Shown: piece by piece, positions 10,284 through 20,887 of the stretch | Layout of the letters: each line of letters starts with the position of its first letter | How positions within the stretch are numbered: the first letter of the stretch is position 1 | NCBI GenBank assembly: GCA_035610365.1 | Contig: CM069432.1 | Span: 6,820,001-6,884,000, forward strand | DNA: 64,000 nt | From: Aquatica leii | Taxonomy: Eukaryota; Arthropoda; Insecta; Coleoptera; Lampyridae | Direction: 5' to 3' | Made by a program: the position numbers and the translations under genes | Notes under the pieces: model-generated | What the model was told of the DNA's origin: nothing | The model's input: only the letters and a program-made list of their open reading frames with translations | Database searches by the model: none

Positions 10284-11472
10284 TTATCTGTTAGTTTTTA
10301 TATTTTTCCTGAACCAGTTAGTATCAATTGTATTATCTAAGTTTCTTATTAATGTCAAATGTAAAAAATTTATTGATTTATTATTATTTTCTTTTTCAAC
10401 TGTAAATTTTAGTCTGGGATGAAAGTTGTTAAAATCATTATAAATTAAGTTTATATTATTTTCTTCAGTAGTTATTATGATATCATCCACATATCTTTTA
10501 TAGAATGTTATGTTATTAGATTTTTTCAAATACTCTGTTTCTAAACCTTGTAACACTAAGTTTGCAATAGTACTAGAAAGTGGTTGTCCCATTGCAATTC
10601 CAAATTTCTGTTTATATATGTTTTTGTTATAAGTAAAAAAAGTTGAATTAAGCACAAATTCTACTGCATTAATAAATTCAATTAACGGTAAATGTTGTAA
10701 ATTTTTTAATTTCGTTCCAATAATTTTTAATTGTATTCATTGCCAAGTCAACTGGTACATTAGTACAAAGTGACACATTTAAAGAAAAAAGAATATGATT
10801 GTGTGGTAAGTTTACTGTATCAATAATTTTTTTAAAAGTCCAAGATTCTTTTACACTATAATTATTAGTTAATTTAATATTTAACAAAATATTAGATAAA
10901 TATTTAGACAGTTTATAAATAGGACTCATATATGACGCTATAATAGGCCTAAGTGGTTGATTTACTTTATGTAATTTAGGTAATTCATGTATTTGAGGTA
11001 GTAATCCATTGTGTGATATAAGATTTTTGTATGTAACTTGATCTATATAATTTAGGTTAAGCCATTTTTTTAATATTTGATTATTAAAATTTTGCATTTT
11101 AGTGTTTTGGTTTTTGTTTATTAAAATATATGTTTCCTTGTCATTTAATAATGTTAAAATTTTTGAATTGTAATCTTTTTTATACATAATTACAGTTTTT
11201 TGCGTTTTATCTGCTTTAGTTTTTATTATATCATTATTGTTCTTTAGAAATGTTTTGGTTAGTTTTAGTTTTTGTAAAAAAATATTATTGTCAATTTGTT
11301 CATATGGCAATTCACTTTCAGTATCTAAAGATTCTATTGAATTTTCTATGTTTACAATAATACCTTCGTAAGGCATCTTTTGATTAGGGTCAAAACAATT
11401 ATAATTAGGTCCTAATCTTAAAATTTCTTGAACTTCATTTGGTAAACTTTTGTCAGTTAAATTTTGATCCAA
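10284..11472 (-). pseudogene. PLE-A reverse transcriptase (minus arm), two large frames
   Basis: Two open stretches, 11472-10678 (264 codons) and 10655-10284 (123 codons), together form a Penelope-type RT. The first shows LPKLHKVNQPLRPIIASYMS and FKKIIDTVNLPHNH, and the second shows KFGIAMGQPLSSTIANLVLQ and the catalytic box YVDDIIITTEE (YVDD near 10484-10495), followed by SINFLHLTLIRN. One frame change between them at about 10660-10680 splits the domain; a stop at 10284 separates the endonuclease. Upstream (11472-11765) the frame is broken. Penelope RTs are related to telomerase RT. Confidence 0.88.
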
Positions 11473-11765
11473 TCAGTATTTAATATATCTTTATTTTATA
11501 GGTTTTTATTATTTGATTTTGAAATTAGCAAATTATTATTTTTTTTATTTTTTAAATTATTAATTTTTCTTTAATGTATTTATTTTATTTTATCTTTCAA
11601 TTTTAAATTTTGTAATTTTTTTTAAAATTTATTTATAATTATTTGAAAGGGTAGTCTTTTTTCTAGATGTTTTTTTGTAATAATAATTTTTGTTTTAAGT
11701 AGTTTAAATGAACATAAGAATCTTTATTAAGTAAGTTTAAAATATCTAAATTGAGTTTAATTATT

Positions 11766-11969
11766 ATTATTATTATTATATATAATAAAAAATGTATACT
11801 ACAAATCATTTCAAAATTTTTAACAAAATTCATTTATCAATTGTTAAGGTGAGTGAAAAGATAAACTTTCTTAAACATTGTAAAAACTTTAATCTAACTC
11901 AAAAGTTTTTATATAAAAACTATAATAGTATAACTTTTTATAATTATAAGAATAATACAAAATTTAAAA
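11766..11969 (+). other. Spacer of the PLE-A inverted pair: 5' end present only in the plus copy
   Basis: A TTA-repeat (11762-11782) marks the junction where the truncated minus copy meets the longer plus copy. From 11792 the plus copy opens with a Met-initiated frame. Confidence 0.7.
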
Positions 11970-13485
11970 ATAGACTAATTAAAATCAATTTAGATGTTTT
12001 AAACTTACTTATTTATTATTATTATTCTTATGTTCATTTAAACTACTTAAAACAAAAATTATTATTACAAAAAAAACATGTAGAAAAAACACTACCCTTT
12101 CAATTAATTATATATAATTAATAAAAAAACTTTACAAAATTTAAAATTGAAAGATAAAATTAAAAAAATACATTTAAAAAAAGTTAATAATTTAAAAAAC
12201 AACAAAAATAATAATTTCCGAATTTCAAAATCAAATAACAAAAACCAATATAATAAAAATATATTAAATACTGATTGGATCGAAAACTTAACTGACAAAA
12301 TTTTACCAAATGAAGTTCAAGAAATTTTAACATTAGGATCTAATTATAATTGTTTTGACCCTAATCAAAAGATGCCTTACGAAGATATCATTGTAAACAT
12401 AGAAAATTTAATTGAATCATTAGATACTGAAAGTCAATTATCACTTAGATTGTCTATTAGCAATATTACCAATTTTAAAGATAGAAATAAAAATAAAATT
12501 TAAAACCATATGAACAAATTGACAATAATATTTTTACAGAAACTAAAACTAACCAAAACATTTCTAAAAACAATAATGATATATTAACAACTATAGCAGA
12601 TAAAACGCAAAAAACTGTAATTATGTATAAAAAGATTACAATTCAAAAATTTTAACATTATTAAATGATAAGGAAACATATGCTTTAATAAATAAAAACC
12701 CAAACACTAAAATGCAAAATTTTTATAATGAAATATTAAAAAAATGGCTTAACCTAAATTATATAGATCAAGTTACATACAAAAATCTTATATCACACAA
12801 TGGATTACTACCTAACATATATATGAATTACCTAAATTACATAAAGTAAATCAACCACTTAGGCCTATTATAGCGTCATATAGGAGTCATATTTATAAAC
12901 TGTCTAAATATTTATCTAATATTTTGTTAAATATTACATTAACTAATAATTATAGGGTAAAAGATTCTTGGACTTTTAAAAAGTTTATTGATACAGTAAA
13001 CTTACCAAACAATCATGTTCTTTTTTCTTTAGATGTTGTGTCACTTTATACTAATGTACCAGTTGACTTGGCATTAAATACAATTAAAAATTATTGGAAC
13101 GAAATTAAAAAATTTAAAACATTACCATTAATTGAATTTATCAATGCAGTAGAATTTGTGCTTAATTTAACTTTTTTTACTTATAACAAAAACATATACA
13201 AACAGAAATTTGGAATTGCAATGGGACAACCACTTTCTAGTACAATTGCAAACTTAGTGTTACAAGGTTTAGAAACAGAGTATTTGAAAAAATTAATAAC
13301 ATAACATTCTATAAAAGATATGTGGATGATATCATAATAGCTACTGAAGAAAATAATATAAACTTAATTTATAATGATTTTAACAACTTTCAACCCAGAC
13401 TAAAATTTACAGTTGAAAAAGAAAATAATAATAAATCAATAAATTTTTTAGATTTGACATTAATAAGAAATTTAGATAATACATT
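11792..13485 (+). pseudogene. PLE-A plus arm, N-terminus and reverse transcriptase
   Basis: Open stretches at 11792-12121, 12147-12503, 12924-13304 and 13322-13485 give the plus-strand protein in pieces. The N-terminal 110 residues are Asn/Lys/Leu-rich with no recognised domain. DWIENLTDKILPNEVQEILT aligns with the start of the minus-arm RT block. The later pieces give FKKFIDTVNLPNNHVLFSLD, the full VVSLYTNVPVDLAL motif (altered in the minus arm), KFGIAMGQPLSSTIANLVLQ and the catalytic VDDIIIAT. The coding sequence stops at RNLDNT, exactly where the PLE-B composite is inserted, and continues at 17704. Confidence 0.88.
13473..13485 (+). repeat. Target-site duplication of the composite insertion, left copy
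   Basis: TAGATAATACA occurs here and again at about 17705-17715, flanking the 4.2-kb insertion in PLE-A. The uninterrupted minus arm has only one copy. About 11 bp is in the usual range for retroelement insertions. Confidence 0.65.
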
Positions 13486-13583
13486 GTTAAGGGGATACAT
13501 TGTTATTGGTTAATAATTATTATTATTTAAATTATAAGTCCACCAATAATAAATACTAACTTTCAAATATATTTTTTACATAT

Positions 13584-13617
13584 GTTTCAAGCTTACAAAT
13601 ATAAAGCTCATCATCAG
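13584..13617 (-). ncRNA. Hammerhead-ribozyme-like motif, PLE-B minus copy
   Basis: Minus strand: CTGATGA, extra T, stem GAGCTT/AAGCTT (with one G-U pair), GAAAC. Outside, ATATATTTTTT before and AAAAAATATAT after the motif are perfectly complementary and would form the closing helix. Confidence 0.55.
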
Positions 13618-13817
13618 AAAACTACAAAAAATATATATTAACAAGTCATAAAAAGTTACAAAAAATTTTAAACTTACATTTTTGAAAAATGTCAAATTTG
13701 AGAATTTGTAACTAGATATTTAAAAAACAAAAAATGTAAGTTTTACAAAATATTAAATGTAAATTAAAGAAAGATGGTTCAATTTAGAAACAAATCTAAG
13801 AAAAATTAATTTTAAAA

Positions 13818-14100
13818 TCATAGTTGAAATTGGTTATTATAAATCAACTCTAGCAATTCAAGAATTTGTTTGTTATTTAAGTTGTTAAAAGGATGAAATA
13901 ATTTGTAAGAAAAAAGAGAATTACTATTATCTAAAACATGTTGCGCAAATGTAGATTTCACTGAATTTTGATTATTAATATATTTTGAAGTATTTTTTAA
14001 ATATCTAAGATGTTCATTAAGTCGAGTTTGGAAAGATCTTTGGGTCATACCAATATAAATTTTTTGACAAGAACAAACTAATTCGTAAACTCCACTTTTA
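13818..14100 (-). pseudogene. PLE-B GIY-YIG endonuclease
   Basis: The frame reads ELVCSCQKIYIGMTQRSFQT then RLNEHLRYLKN, with KIYIG standing for the YIG half, the conserved Arg in TRLNEH, and a C-terminal part ILELLELIYNNQFQL typical of Penelope endonucleases. Stops just upstream separate it from the linker. It would nick the target DNA. Confidence 0.75.
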
Positions 14101-14555
14101 TTTAAATTATTATTATTATTTAGAAAATTACAAGAAAAAAGATTCCGAAGAGATATATCATTAGAAAAAGAAATTTTGAAATCGTTACCTTTACTTAATT
14201 TCTTAAAAAAATTAAGAAAATCTGGTGTAAAATGAACCGAAAAAAATTTGTTAGTAGAATTTGTTGGAATTGGTATTAATTTAGTGTAAGATTTAATATA
14301 ATGTTTATATAAGTGTTTGTGATAAACATTATAAATAATATCTAAAGGAAAATTATTGGTATAAGCTAAATAAAAAATAATATCTAATTCAATTTTATAA
14401 TTTTTAATTGATAAAGGAAAGTCTGTTAAAAAAATAATGAAATGAAGCTAGTTTATGAGAAATATGGTGGTTTGAGTCAAACGGTATTAAATGGTTAGTA
14501 GTTGTAGGTTTTCTATAAATTTCAAATCCGAAAGTGTTATTATTATTTAAAGAAA

Positions 14556-15317
14556 TTAATAAATCAAGAAAAGGAAACTTATTATTTTTATTTTTTTTTT
14601 ATTTTTTGAAAATTCAACGGTAAATATTATTCTATTATGAATTTTATTTAAAAAATCTAAAAAATTATGAACATCATCATTTGAACCATTAAAAATACAA
14701 AAAATGTCATCAACATATCTCTTCCAAAATATTATTTTTTGTGAGAAAATTTGGTGTTTAGAAATATAATTATTTTCTAAATTGTTTAAGAAAATTTCAG
14801 CAAAAATAGGTGATAAAGGAGAACCAAGACCTAGATTTTGTTTAAAACATTGATTATCAAATTGGAAGAAAACGTTATTTAAACAAAATGTAGTAATTTT
14901 TAATAAATCATTTGTTACAAAATCAGGAAAAACATAAAGTGAAAAAAGATTAGAGATTATAAGTAATACATCTGTAGGAAGAACTGAAGGAAAAAGGTTT
15001 TTAACATCAAAAAAAACAATATTAAGATTTAAGATTGTATCAGAAGGAAAAATTAAATTATTTAAAGAATCTATTAATTCTTTTGTATTTTTTATTGAGT
15101 AAGTAGAAATAAAATTCATTTCAAAATTAAATATTTTAGTTAAAAATTTGCTAATTTTATAGGTAGGTGAATTAATAAAATTTACAACTGGTTTAATAGG
15201 AAAATTTGGTTTATGGATTTTTGGTAAACAATAAAGTAAAGGGATAGAAGGATTAGATACTTTCAAACTAGACAAATTAACATTAAAAAAATTAAACGTG
15301 TTTTCAGTTGAATGCAA
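14556..15317 (-). pseudogene. PLE-B reverse transcriptase, long open frame
   Basis: A 253-codon open frame contains LLYCLPKIHKPNFPIKPVV, FDVKNLFPSVLPTDVLL, QNLGLGSPLSPIFAEIFLNN and the catalytic KRYVDDIFCIFNG, in Penelope RT order. It ends at a frameshift in a poly(T) run (14586-14600) after FTVEFSKNKKKIKI. The catalytic YVDD is intact. The reading continues upstream in other frames to about 15655. Confidence 0.88.
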
Positions 15318-15655
15318 AATATGAATAGTACTAGTAACAAATTTAGTTAATGGAGATCTTTTTAATTTTTCAAAATCAGTGCAATCTAAAAAATTTAAAC
15401 TTTTATTAATGTATTCTAATCTATTAAGAATAACTGTACAATTACCTTTATCTGCTTTAGTAATTATTATTTTATTATCAATAATTTTTTGTTTAATAGA
15501 TTTAATTAAACTTATTTGATTGAAGTTAATGTAATTTTGTTTAAATGAATTTAAATTGTTTGGAATATTAGAAATATCAATATTTGAATAATCTAAATTA
15601 GGTAATGATTGTAAAATAAACTCAATAGAAGCTTTAAAATTATTATATTTTTCTT

Positions 15656-15722
15656 ACAAATTATTTCATCCTTTTAACAACTTAAATAACAAACAAATTC
15701 TTGAATTGCTAGAGTTGATTTT
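15656..15722 (+). pseudogene. PLE-B plus-copy remnant (endonuclease C-terminus)
   Basis: These 67 bases are the inverted counterpart of about 13842-13906 and encode the last residues of the PLE-B endonuclease. They begin exactly at the head-to-head junction and end where the LINE starts, so the plus copy was extremely 5'-truncated. Confidence 0.7.
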
Positions 15723-17440
15723 GAATTTACGTTTTCCGAATTTCAAAGTTTTTATAATAAAATTGTAACATCACCTCATCCATTAGAAGTAGCAGTATCA
15801 TTTATGCCTAATACAGACAAATTAATCGACATATTAAAAGACCTATATCCGCTCCTCACCCATCAAAAGATAAAATATCGCTTTACTAGAATAATTAACG
15901 TCATACGCAAAACGAGAGACCGGGACAGCGAATACAGCAGTTCTTCTCAAGAATCATATATAGACAATGCTGATATACGATAAGGTTATGAAAATTATCC
16001 AATTTAATTGCAACGGTTTTTTGCTCATATAAACGACATCCGCATACTTACCACTAAACATCAACCTGTAGCATTATGCATTCAAGAAACACATTTCAAA
16101 GAAAGACACAAACTATACCTCCAAGGATACAAGATCCACAACAAACCACGTATTACAGAACACGCTAGCGGTGGAGTATGCACTTTTATCAAGTCAGACA
16201 TACATTTTGAATTAATTCCTCTTACTACTACATTAGAAGCGACAGCAACAGTACTTTATTTAAAACAAAAAATAATATAATATCTACATACCACCTAACT
16301 ATCAGTTAAATACAGAAGAAATACATGAAATTATTCAACAACTTCCTATACCGTATATTATAATGGTCGATTTTAACGCACTACACATTGGGGATCATCT
16401 TACTCTAACAGCAAAGGTAAAATTGTAGAAAAACTTCTAGATAGATCGGATATAACTTTACTAAACACTGGCTTACCAACCCATTTTTGCAGTAGAACAA
16501 ACAAGTTTTCGACAATAGATTTATCACTAAGCCATCCAAAACTAACCACTAACCTTCAATGGACAGTAGAAAATGATTTTTATGATAGCGACCATCGCCC
16601 GATAATAATATCCAGCACAAACACTAACACACAAACATCAACAAATTACCCAAAAAAATGGAGAGTGCTACAGGCTCAATGGGACATTTTTCAAACTGAA
16701 ATCATAAACAATCACTATATCTTTAATCTTACAGACGATATAGACATAATGAACAATAGTATAACCAACATTATCATTCAAGCAGCTCAAAAAGCAATAC
16801 CTCAAACTGGAAATAGACATCAGTCACATTATGTACCATGGTGGTCACAAAACTGCAAAACAGCCGTTCAAAACAAAGCTATTGCTTTCAAACAATATAT
16901 AAAGTATAAAACCATGAATACACTTATACAATACAAAAAGTACAGAGCAATTGCAAGAAGAACAATAAAACAAAGTAAACAACAAACGTGGACCGAATAT
17001 ATAAATTCTATTAACAATAAATCAAAAAACAAACAAGTATGGCAAAAGATCAAAAGCATGAAAGGTTTCACATAACCGGATTAAACGTGAACAACAATAT
17101 TATAACCACACAAATAGATGTAGCAAAAACTTTGACCTGGACTCCAATTCTTCCCAGTACGATCCAGAATTTTTACAGTACACAGAAACTAAAGAAAAAG
17201 AATGATTGTTCATACCAAACAATAATACTGAAGAATATAATCTACCTATAACTATAGAAGAATTCGAATATAATTTACAATTTTGCAAAAATTCTTCTCC
17301 CGGTATAGATAACGTTCATTATTTTATGATTAAACACCTTCCTGCTTCATTTAAAATTCAACTGTTACATTTTTTTAATCATATATGGATAAACAACGTT
17401 TTTCTAAGACAATGGAGAAAAGCTATAATCATACCACCAT
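15723..17440 (+). mobile_element. I/Jockey-group LINE fragment: ORF1 end, endonuclease, start of RT
   Basis: 15723-15983 encodes the C-terminus of ORF1 (PLLTHQKIKYRFTRIINVIR..., stop TAA at 15981). ORF2 starts at ATG 15988, five bases after that stop. ORF2 opens MKIIQFNCNGFF, with the first endonuclease Asn, then CIQETH, DFNA, SDHRPIIISS, which are catalytic APE-type motifs in order. 16665-17075 gives the PWWSQNCKTAV linker typical of I-like LINEs. 17280-17440 starts the RT (NSSPGIDNVHYFMI). It is cut off at 17440 by the PLE-B tail. Frameshifts occur at about 16280, 16380 and 17075. Confidence 0.8.
16008..16640 (+). pseudogene. LINE APE-type endonuclease domain
   Basis: Motifs visible in order are ALCIQETHFKER (catalytic Glu), HASGGVCTFIKSDI, IIMVDFNA (Asp and Asn of the active site, about 16360-16380), FSTIDLSLSH and DSDHRPIIISS (the SDH catalytic His, about 16588). 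The frame shifts after LKQKII (16280) and again near 16385. The enzyme nicks target DNA for target-primed reverse transcription. The true start is at 15988, upstream of the first Met-initiated frame listed here, because NCNGF precedes it. Confidence 0.75.
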
Positions 17441-17703
17441 CTTTCTTTAATTTACATTTAACATTTTGTAAAACTTACATTTTTGTTTTTTAAATATCGA
17501 GCTACAAATGCTCAAATTTGACATTTTTCAAAAAATGTAAGTTTAAAATTTGTTGTAATCTTAACTTTTTATGACTTGTTAATATATATTTTTTGTAGTT
17601 TTCTGAAGATGAGCTTTATATTTGTAAGCTTGAAACATATGTAAAAAATATATTTGAAAATTAGTATTTATTATTGGTGGACTTATAATTTAAATAATAA
17701 TAA
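17441..17703 (+). repeat. PLE-B 3' tail, plus copy (inverted repeat of 13505-13800)
   Basis: Near-identical in inverse orientation to 13505-13800. It contains a hammerhead-like motif at 17603-17636 and ends beside the right target duplication. Confidence 0.85.
17603..17636 (+). ncRNA. Hammerhead-ribozyme-like motif, PLE-B plus copy
   Basis: CTGAAGA, extra T, stem GAGCTT/AAGCTT, GAAAC, flanked by complementary T-rich and A-rich segments. It differs from the minus copy by one base in the variable position of CUGANGA. Confidence 0.55.
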
Positions 17704-18171
17704 TTAGATAATACAATTGATACTAACTGGTTCAGGAAAAATATAAAAACTAACAGATAAATTTTAATTCATTCACTGCAATTCAATATAAAAAAAGTAT
17801 TATTAATAATTTAACACATAGAGCAATTAGTTTATCATCACTTAAGTTTTATTTTGAAAATATAAAAACAATTAAAAAAAATGTATGCCAAAATAATTTT
17901 CCCTTAAAATTTATTAATAATAACTTCACAAAAAGAATTAACATATTAAAAAAGAAAAAAGAACAAGAAACAAAAGTAAATCTAAGTTTAACCAATTATG
18001 ATCTAAACAGTAGGGAAATACGAGTCATTGCCATTTATACCTAACTTATCTTATCAATTAAAAAAAGAACAACTTAAATATAATTTTACAACTTTTTTTA
18101 AAAATCATTTAACCTTGGAAAAAAAATTATTTAATAACTTAAATGATAAAACAGACAAATTTTCAATATCT

Positions 18172-18330
18172 AATGTAACATACCAGTTGGATTGTACGAA
18201 TTGTAATGGAATTTATATAGGACACACAGAACAAAATTTAAATAAAAGAATTAATTAGCATAAAAATTCTATAAACACCAAAAAAGTTTCACCACATCTT
18301 CCGAATACTGCATTGTCGGACCATACTGTT
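18172..18330 (+). pseudogene. PLE-A GIY-YIG endonuclease (plus arm)
   Basis: TYQLDCTNCNGIYIGHTEQN followed by LNKRIN, a stop (TAG at 18256) and HKNS; this is the same domain as 9690-9870. The stop falls at the Gln codon of the RFNQH segment of the minus arm. Confidence 0.8.
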
Positions 18331-18966
18331 GAGAAAAAACATAATTTCAATTTTATATCACCAACAATATTACGTATAGAAAATAATTAAAAAAAAGATT
18401 ACTTTATGAAATGATTGAAATTAAAAAGAATAGTACAACGGTTAATTATAAAACAGATATTGAAAATCTGAATTCAATTAATAATTTCGTCATTAATTAA
18501 TCAAAATAAAACTAATTTATTTAAGGGAAAAGGATGTAACAATAAAGATTTAAAAAAAATTAAAAAAATATGTATGCAAAGTAAAACCTCCTAATTGGAT
18601 TATTAATAATAAACAATTTTAAGTGAATACATAAATTTTAATGTTAAAATATTTCATGAATACTAAATTCTCACATGTATAAAATTATCTATTGATATCA
18701 AATTTGCGATTTGTGGGTTAAACTTCGATCCTTTTACACGTTATAGTAAATCATGGCATTTTATTAATATTGTTGTGTATATAAAATCTTTCATAAAGGT
18801 AAAGTTTATATAATAATTAAATATTATTTAATTAAATTTTTTTCTATCACAGGGTAAGTTTAAGAAAATTTTATCTTTTCACATATCTATTAATTTATGA
18901 AATTGTATTGTAGAAATAATGTTACACTTAATAATAAATGAAAGATGGAAGTTGTATAATTAACAT

Positions 18967-18997
18967 CTGAAGAAGCCATTATAATAATTGGCGAAAC
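18967..18997 (+). ncRNA. Hammerhead-ribozyme-like motif, PLE-A plus arm
   Basis: CTGAAGA, extra A, stem GCCA/TGGC, GAAAC. TAACAT just before and ATGTTA just after the core are complementary and would form the outer helix; the minus arm lacks the ATGTTA segment. Confidence 0.55.
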
Positions 18998-19100
18998 GAT
19001 CGTAAAATGTTACTACTGTGATTTTAAATAAGTATAAGAAAATATGAATTTTATGACTGTTAACTATTTCCTACAATATTTGGTTAATAAAATTTACATA

Positions 19101-19456
19101 CTGGGGCAATGGAATAAAACACTAAAAGTCAAGATGTAATGCTATTTGATACTAGTTCCCTACCTACAATGTTTATCTGGTATTTAAAAAGAAACCACGC
19201 CTAGAAGAGTTAGAGAAGACACCGTTATTAATGATGTTGCTTATCCAATAAAAAATTTAATCAAATAATTCGAAATCTTCAACAGAACCTTCATTTTCTT
19301 TTTAGATTCGCCTTAATTTATTTTAAGATAATCTCAATTTACTGATGTATTTACCATTAATATAATTAAAAAAAAAATTTTTTTTTGTTTAATAATATAA
19401 ATCTATATGTGATTTAGAATTATATTTTAAATATTATAATTGTACGTTGTCATTTT
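19101..19456. other. Gap, no gene assigned
   Basis: 19130-19230 shows short coding-like text (DTSSLPTMFIWYLKR on the plus strand) reminiscent of a transposase fragment, but it is too short to assign. An AATAAA hexamer on the minus strand (19317-19322) lies about 135 bp past the stop of the candidate exon at 19457-19689. Confidence 0.3.
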
Positions 19457-19689
19457 CTAATAATTATAGCGATTCTGTATCGTAGTAATGTGTTTTTGAT
19501 CGACTTCAGTGTGAACGTGGGTGGGTTTATTTGCTGATAAATTGATGTCATGCGTCATGTTCATAGAGTAATTTTGAAGCATTGATAATAATTCTAGCAT
19601 GTATCTACCAGCACTATCACAGAAGCATCTCTTGTCAACAATATTGTTTATTAAAGTTTGATTATAAACCAGCACACTTTTTGCAGCTG
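19457..19689 (-). CDS. Possible terminal exon of an unknown gene
   Basis: The minus strand offers a plausible 3' splice site (pyrimidine-rich, ending TTATGCAG at about 19690) followed by an open frame to a stop at 19457. The translation contains INNIVDKRCFCDSAGRYMLE and ends TIQNRYNY. It has mixed residue composition and does not resemble the transposon proteins around it. An AATAAA lies about 135 bp downstream. I do not recognise the family, and no partner exon was found. It may equally be a chance open frame. Confidence 0.2.
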
Positions 19690-20275
19690 CATAATTTATA
19701 ATGAAAATAGTAAAAAACTATGAAATAATAATTATAGTTACTGGTTTTATAATTTTTTTTCTGATTGAAGATGTCTACAGAAAAGTGTAATGTAATTTTA
19801 AAATCGAATTTGAATCTTTAAGAATTTGTTTTAGTTAATTAATTTTAACTGAAAATTTAACTTATAAACAAATATGAATCTTAGTATTAATTCATGATTT
19901 ATAAACAAAAGTCTTAATAGAAAATTGTCGCGATTCAATTAGAAGTCATAATAAATTTGAAAACGTGATTATCATTAAAATTATCAGACTTTAATAATTT
20001 CTGTTTCTAGAAAACACTGTTATTGAAGGATTGTAGAAGCTAAAACGTTACAAAATAAGTCAAACTTTACAAAATATAAAAAAATAAAAATTAAGAATTG
20101 TAGTTGCTAACTTTTGCTAAAAAGCGACATGCACAAAAAATCATAAACGAGAATAATGGTACTTCTATAAAATAAGAATTACAGAAAAAAAAGAGCTATG
20201 TTTATAAAAACAAAACAACAAAAATCAATTTGATAAAAAAAATTGAAAAACAACGGAAATAGTTTTTTGTGCTTT
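19690..20275. other. AT-rich gap
   Basis: No recognisable gene or repeat; many short poly(A)/poly(T) runs. Confidence 0.4.
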
Positions 20276-20400
20276 CGTCCCTTTTGATGTATTTTGCAGA
20301 CAGGATGGATAATCGGCCGGAAATTTTACTTTTCCGGCCTAGGCCGCTAAAATGTAGTACAATTTTCTAACTAGAAGTTGGTACAAATATTCATGATTTT
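20276..20400 (+). repeat. Dispersed repeat, related to 38175-38340
   Basis: A segment with GATGTATTTT...ACTTTTCCGG...AAATGTAGTA...AACTAGAA is found again at 38175-38340 in the same orientation. It is non-coding. The second copy abuts the family X element at 38343. Confidence 0.6.
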
Positions 20401-20568
20401 TTACTTTCGTTTACAAACGATTTCGTTTGTAAACGCATTAGGTACGTTCGTATTAAACAAGAAAATTGCAACCTAGTAAAATATCTATTTAATTATAATG
20501 TATAGAAACTATTTAAGTGTTTTAGAGATAAATGTAAGATGACACGACCATAACTGTTAGGATTTGGC

Positions 20569-20600
20569 CTGATGAAGTAGTCACATTGAGACCACGAAAC
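20569..20600 (+). ncRNA. Orphan hammerhead-ribozyme-like motif
   Basis: CTGATGA, extra A, stem GTAGTC/GACCAC (one A-C mismatch), GAAAC. GTTAGG upstream and CCTACAAC downstream can pair with one bulged base. No Penelope coding sequence was found beside it, so it could be the tail of a degraded fourth family or a chance match. Confidence 0.4.
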
Positions 20601-20887
20601 GTCGTCGTAACCTACAACAAGACGGTTGTTTAATTAAACATAGCTACTACACCTAATTTGAAGGCACTACTAAGAGAAGAAAAAAAATTAATTTTTTACG
20701 TCATCTGTCACTCTGTCAGATTTATTAACATACACTATTATCTATGTTTATTGTTTAGAATAACACTAACAAACGTTTTTTAAACAAATATAACAAATTT
20801 GCTTGTATATATAAGTTTAACTTTATTCGTTGCCATTTGGCTTACAAATTTGAACGTGTTATCTATATATATATATACTACATTTTC

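Larger units (their letters stand above)
8266..11765 (-). mobile_element. Penelope-like element PLE-A, minus arm of a head-to-head inverted pair
   Basis: Read on the minus strand from 11765 down to 8266, this is a Penelope-like retroelement: RT, then GIY-YIG endonuclease, then a 3' untranslated tail with a hammerhead-like motif. The whole stretch is repeated in the opposite orientation at about 11970-13485 plus 17704-19100. The outer ends match as TATGTAAATTTTATTAACC at 8266 and its complement ending at 19100. The arm starts later in the protein than the plus arm, which has about 200 extra bases at its 5' end. A Helitron interrupts the tail at 8533-9217. Confidence 0.9.
13505..15655 (-). mobile_element. 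Penelope-like element PLE-B, minus copy
   Basis: Order on the minus strand: decayed N-terminus (15655-15317), RT (15317-14556), linker (14556-14100), GIY-YIG endonuclease (about 14100-13820), tail with hammerhead-like motif. Protein sequence is clearly different from PLE-A, so this is a separate family. The head-to-head junction with the plus copy is at 15655/15656. Confidence 0.85.
13486..17703. mobile_element. Composite insertion: PLE-B head-to-head pair split by an I-type LINE
   Basis: The insertion interrupts the PLE-A RT. Its ends are inverted copies of one Penelope 3' tail (13505-13800 against 17441-17703), so it looks like an element with about 280-bp inverted terminal repeats. Inside are a long minus-strand PLE-B copy (to 15655), a short plus-strand PLE-B remnant (15656-15722), a LINE fragment (15723-17440), and the rest of the plus PLE-B tail. 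About 20 bases of filler (TTAAGGGGATACATTG...) lie at the left junction. Confidence 0.8.
17704..19100 (+). mobile_element. PLE-A plus arm, C-terminal part and 3' tail
   Basis: Coding resumes with TIDTNWFRKNIKTNR at 17710, exactly the residues following the break at 13485. 18028-18330 gives the GIY-YIG endonuclease, and the tail to 19100 mirrors 8266-10280 of the minus arm without the Helitron. A hammerhead-like motif is at 18967-18997. Confidence 0.88.
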
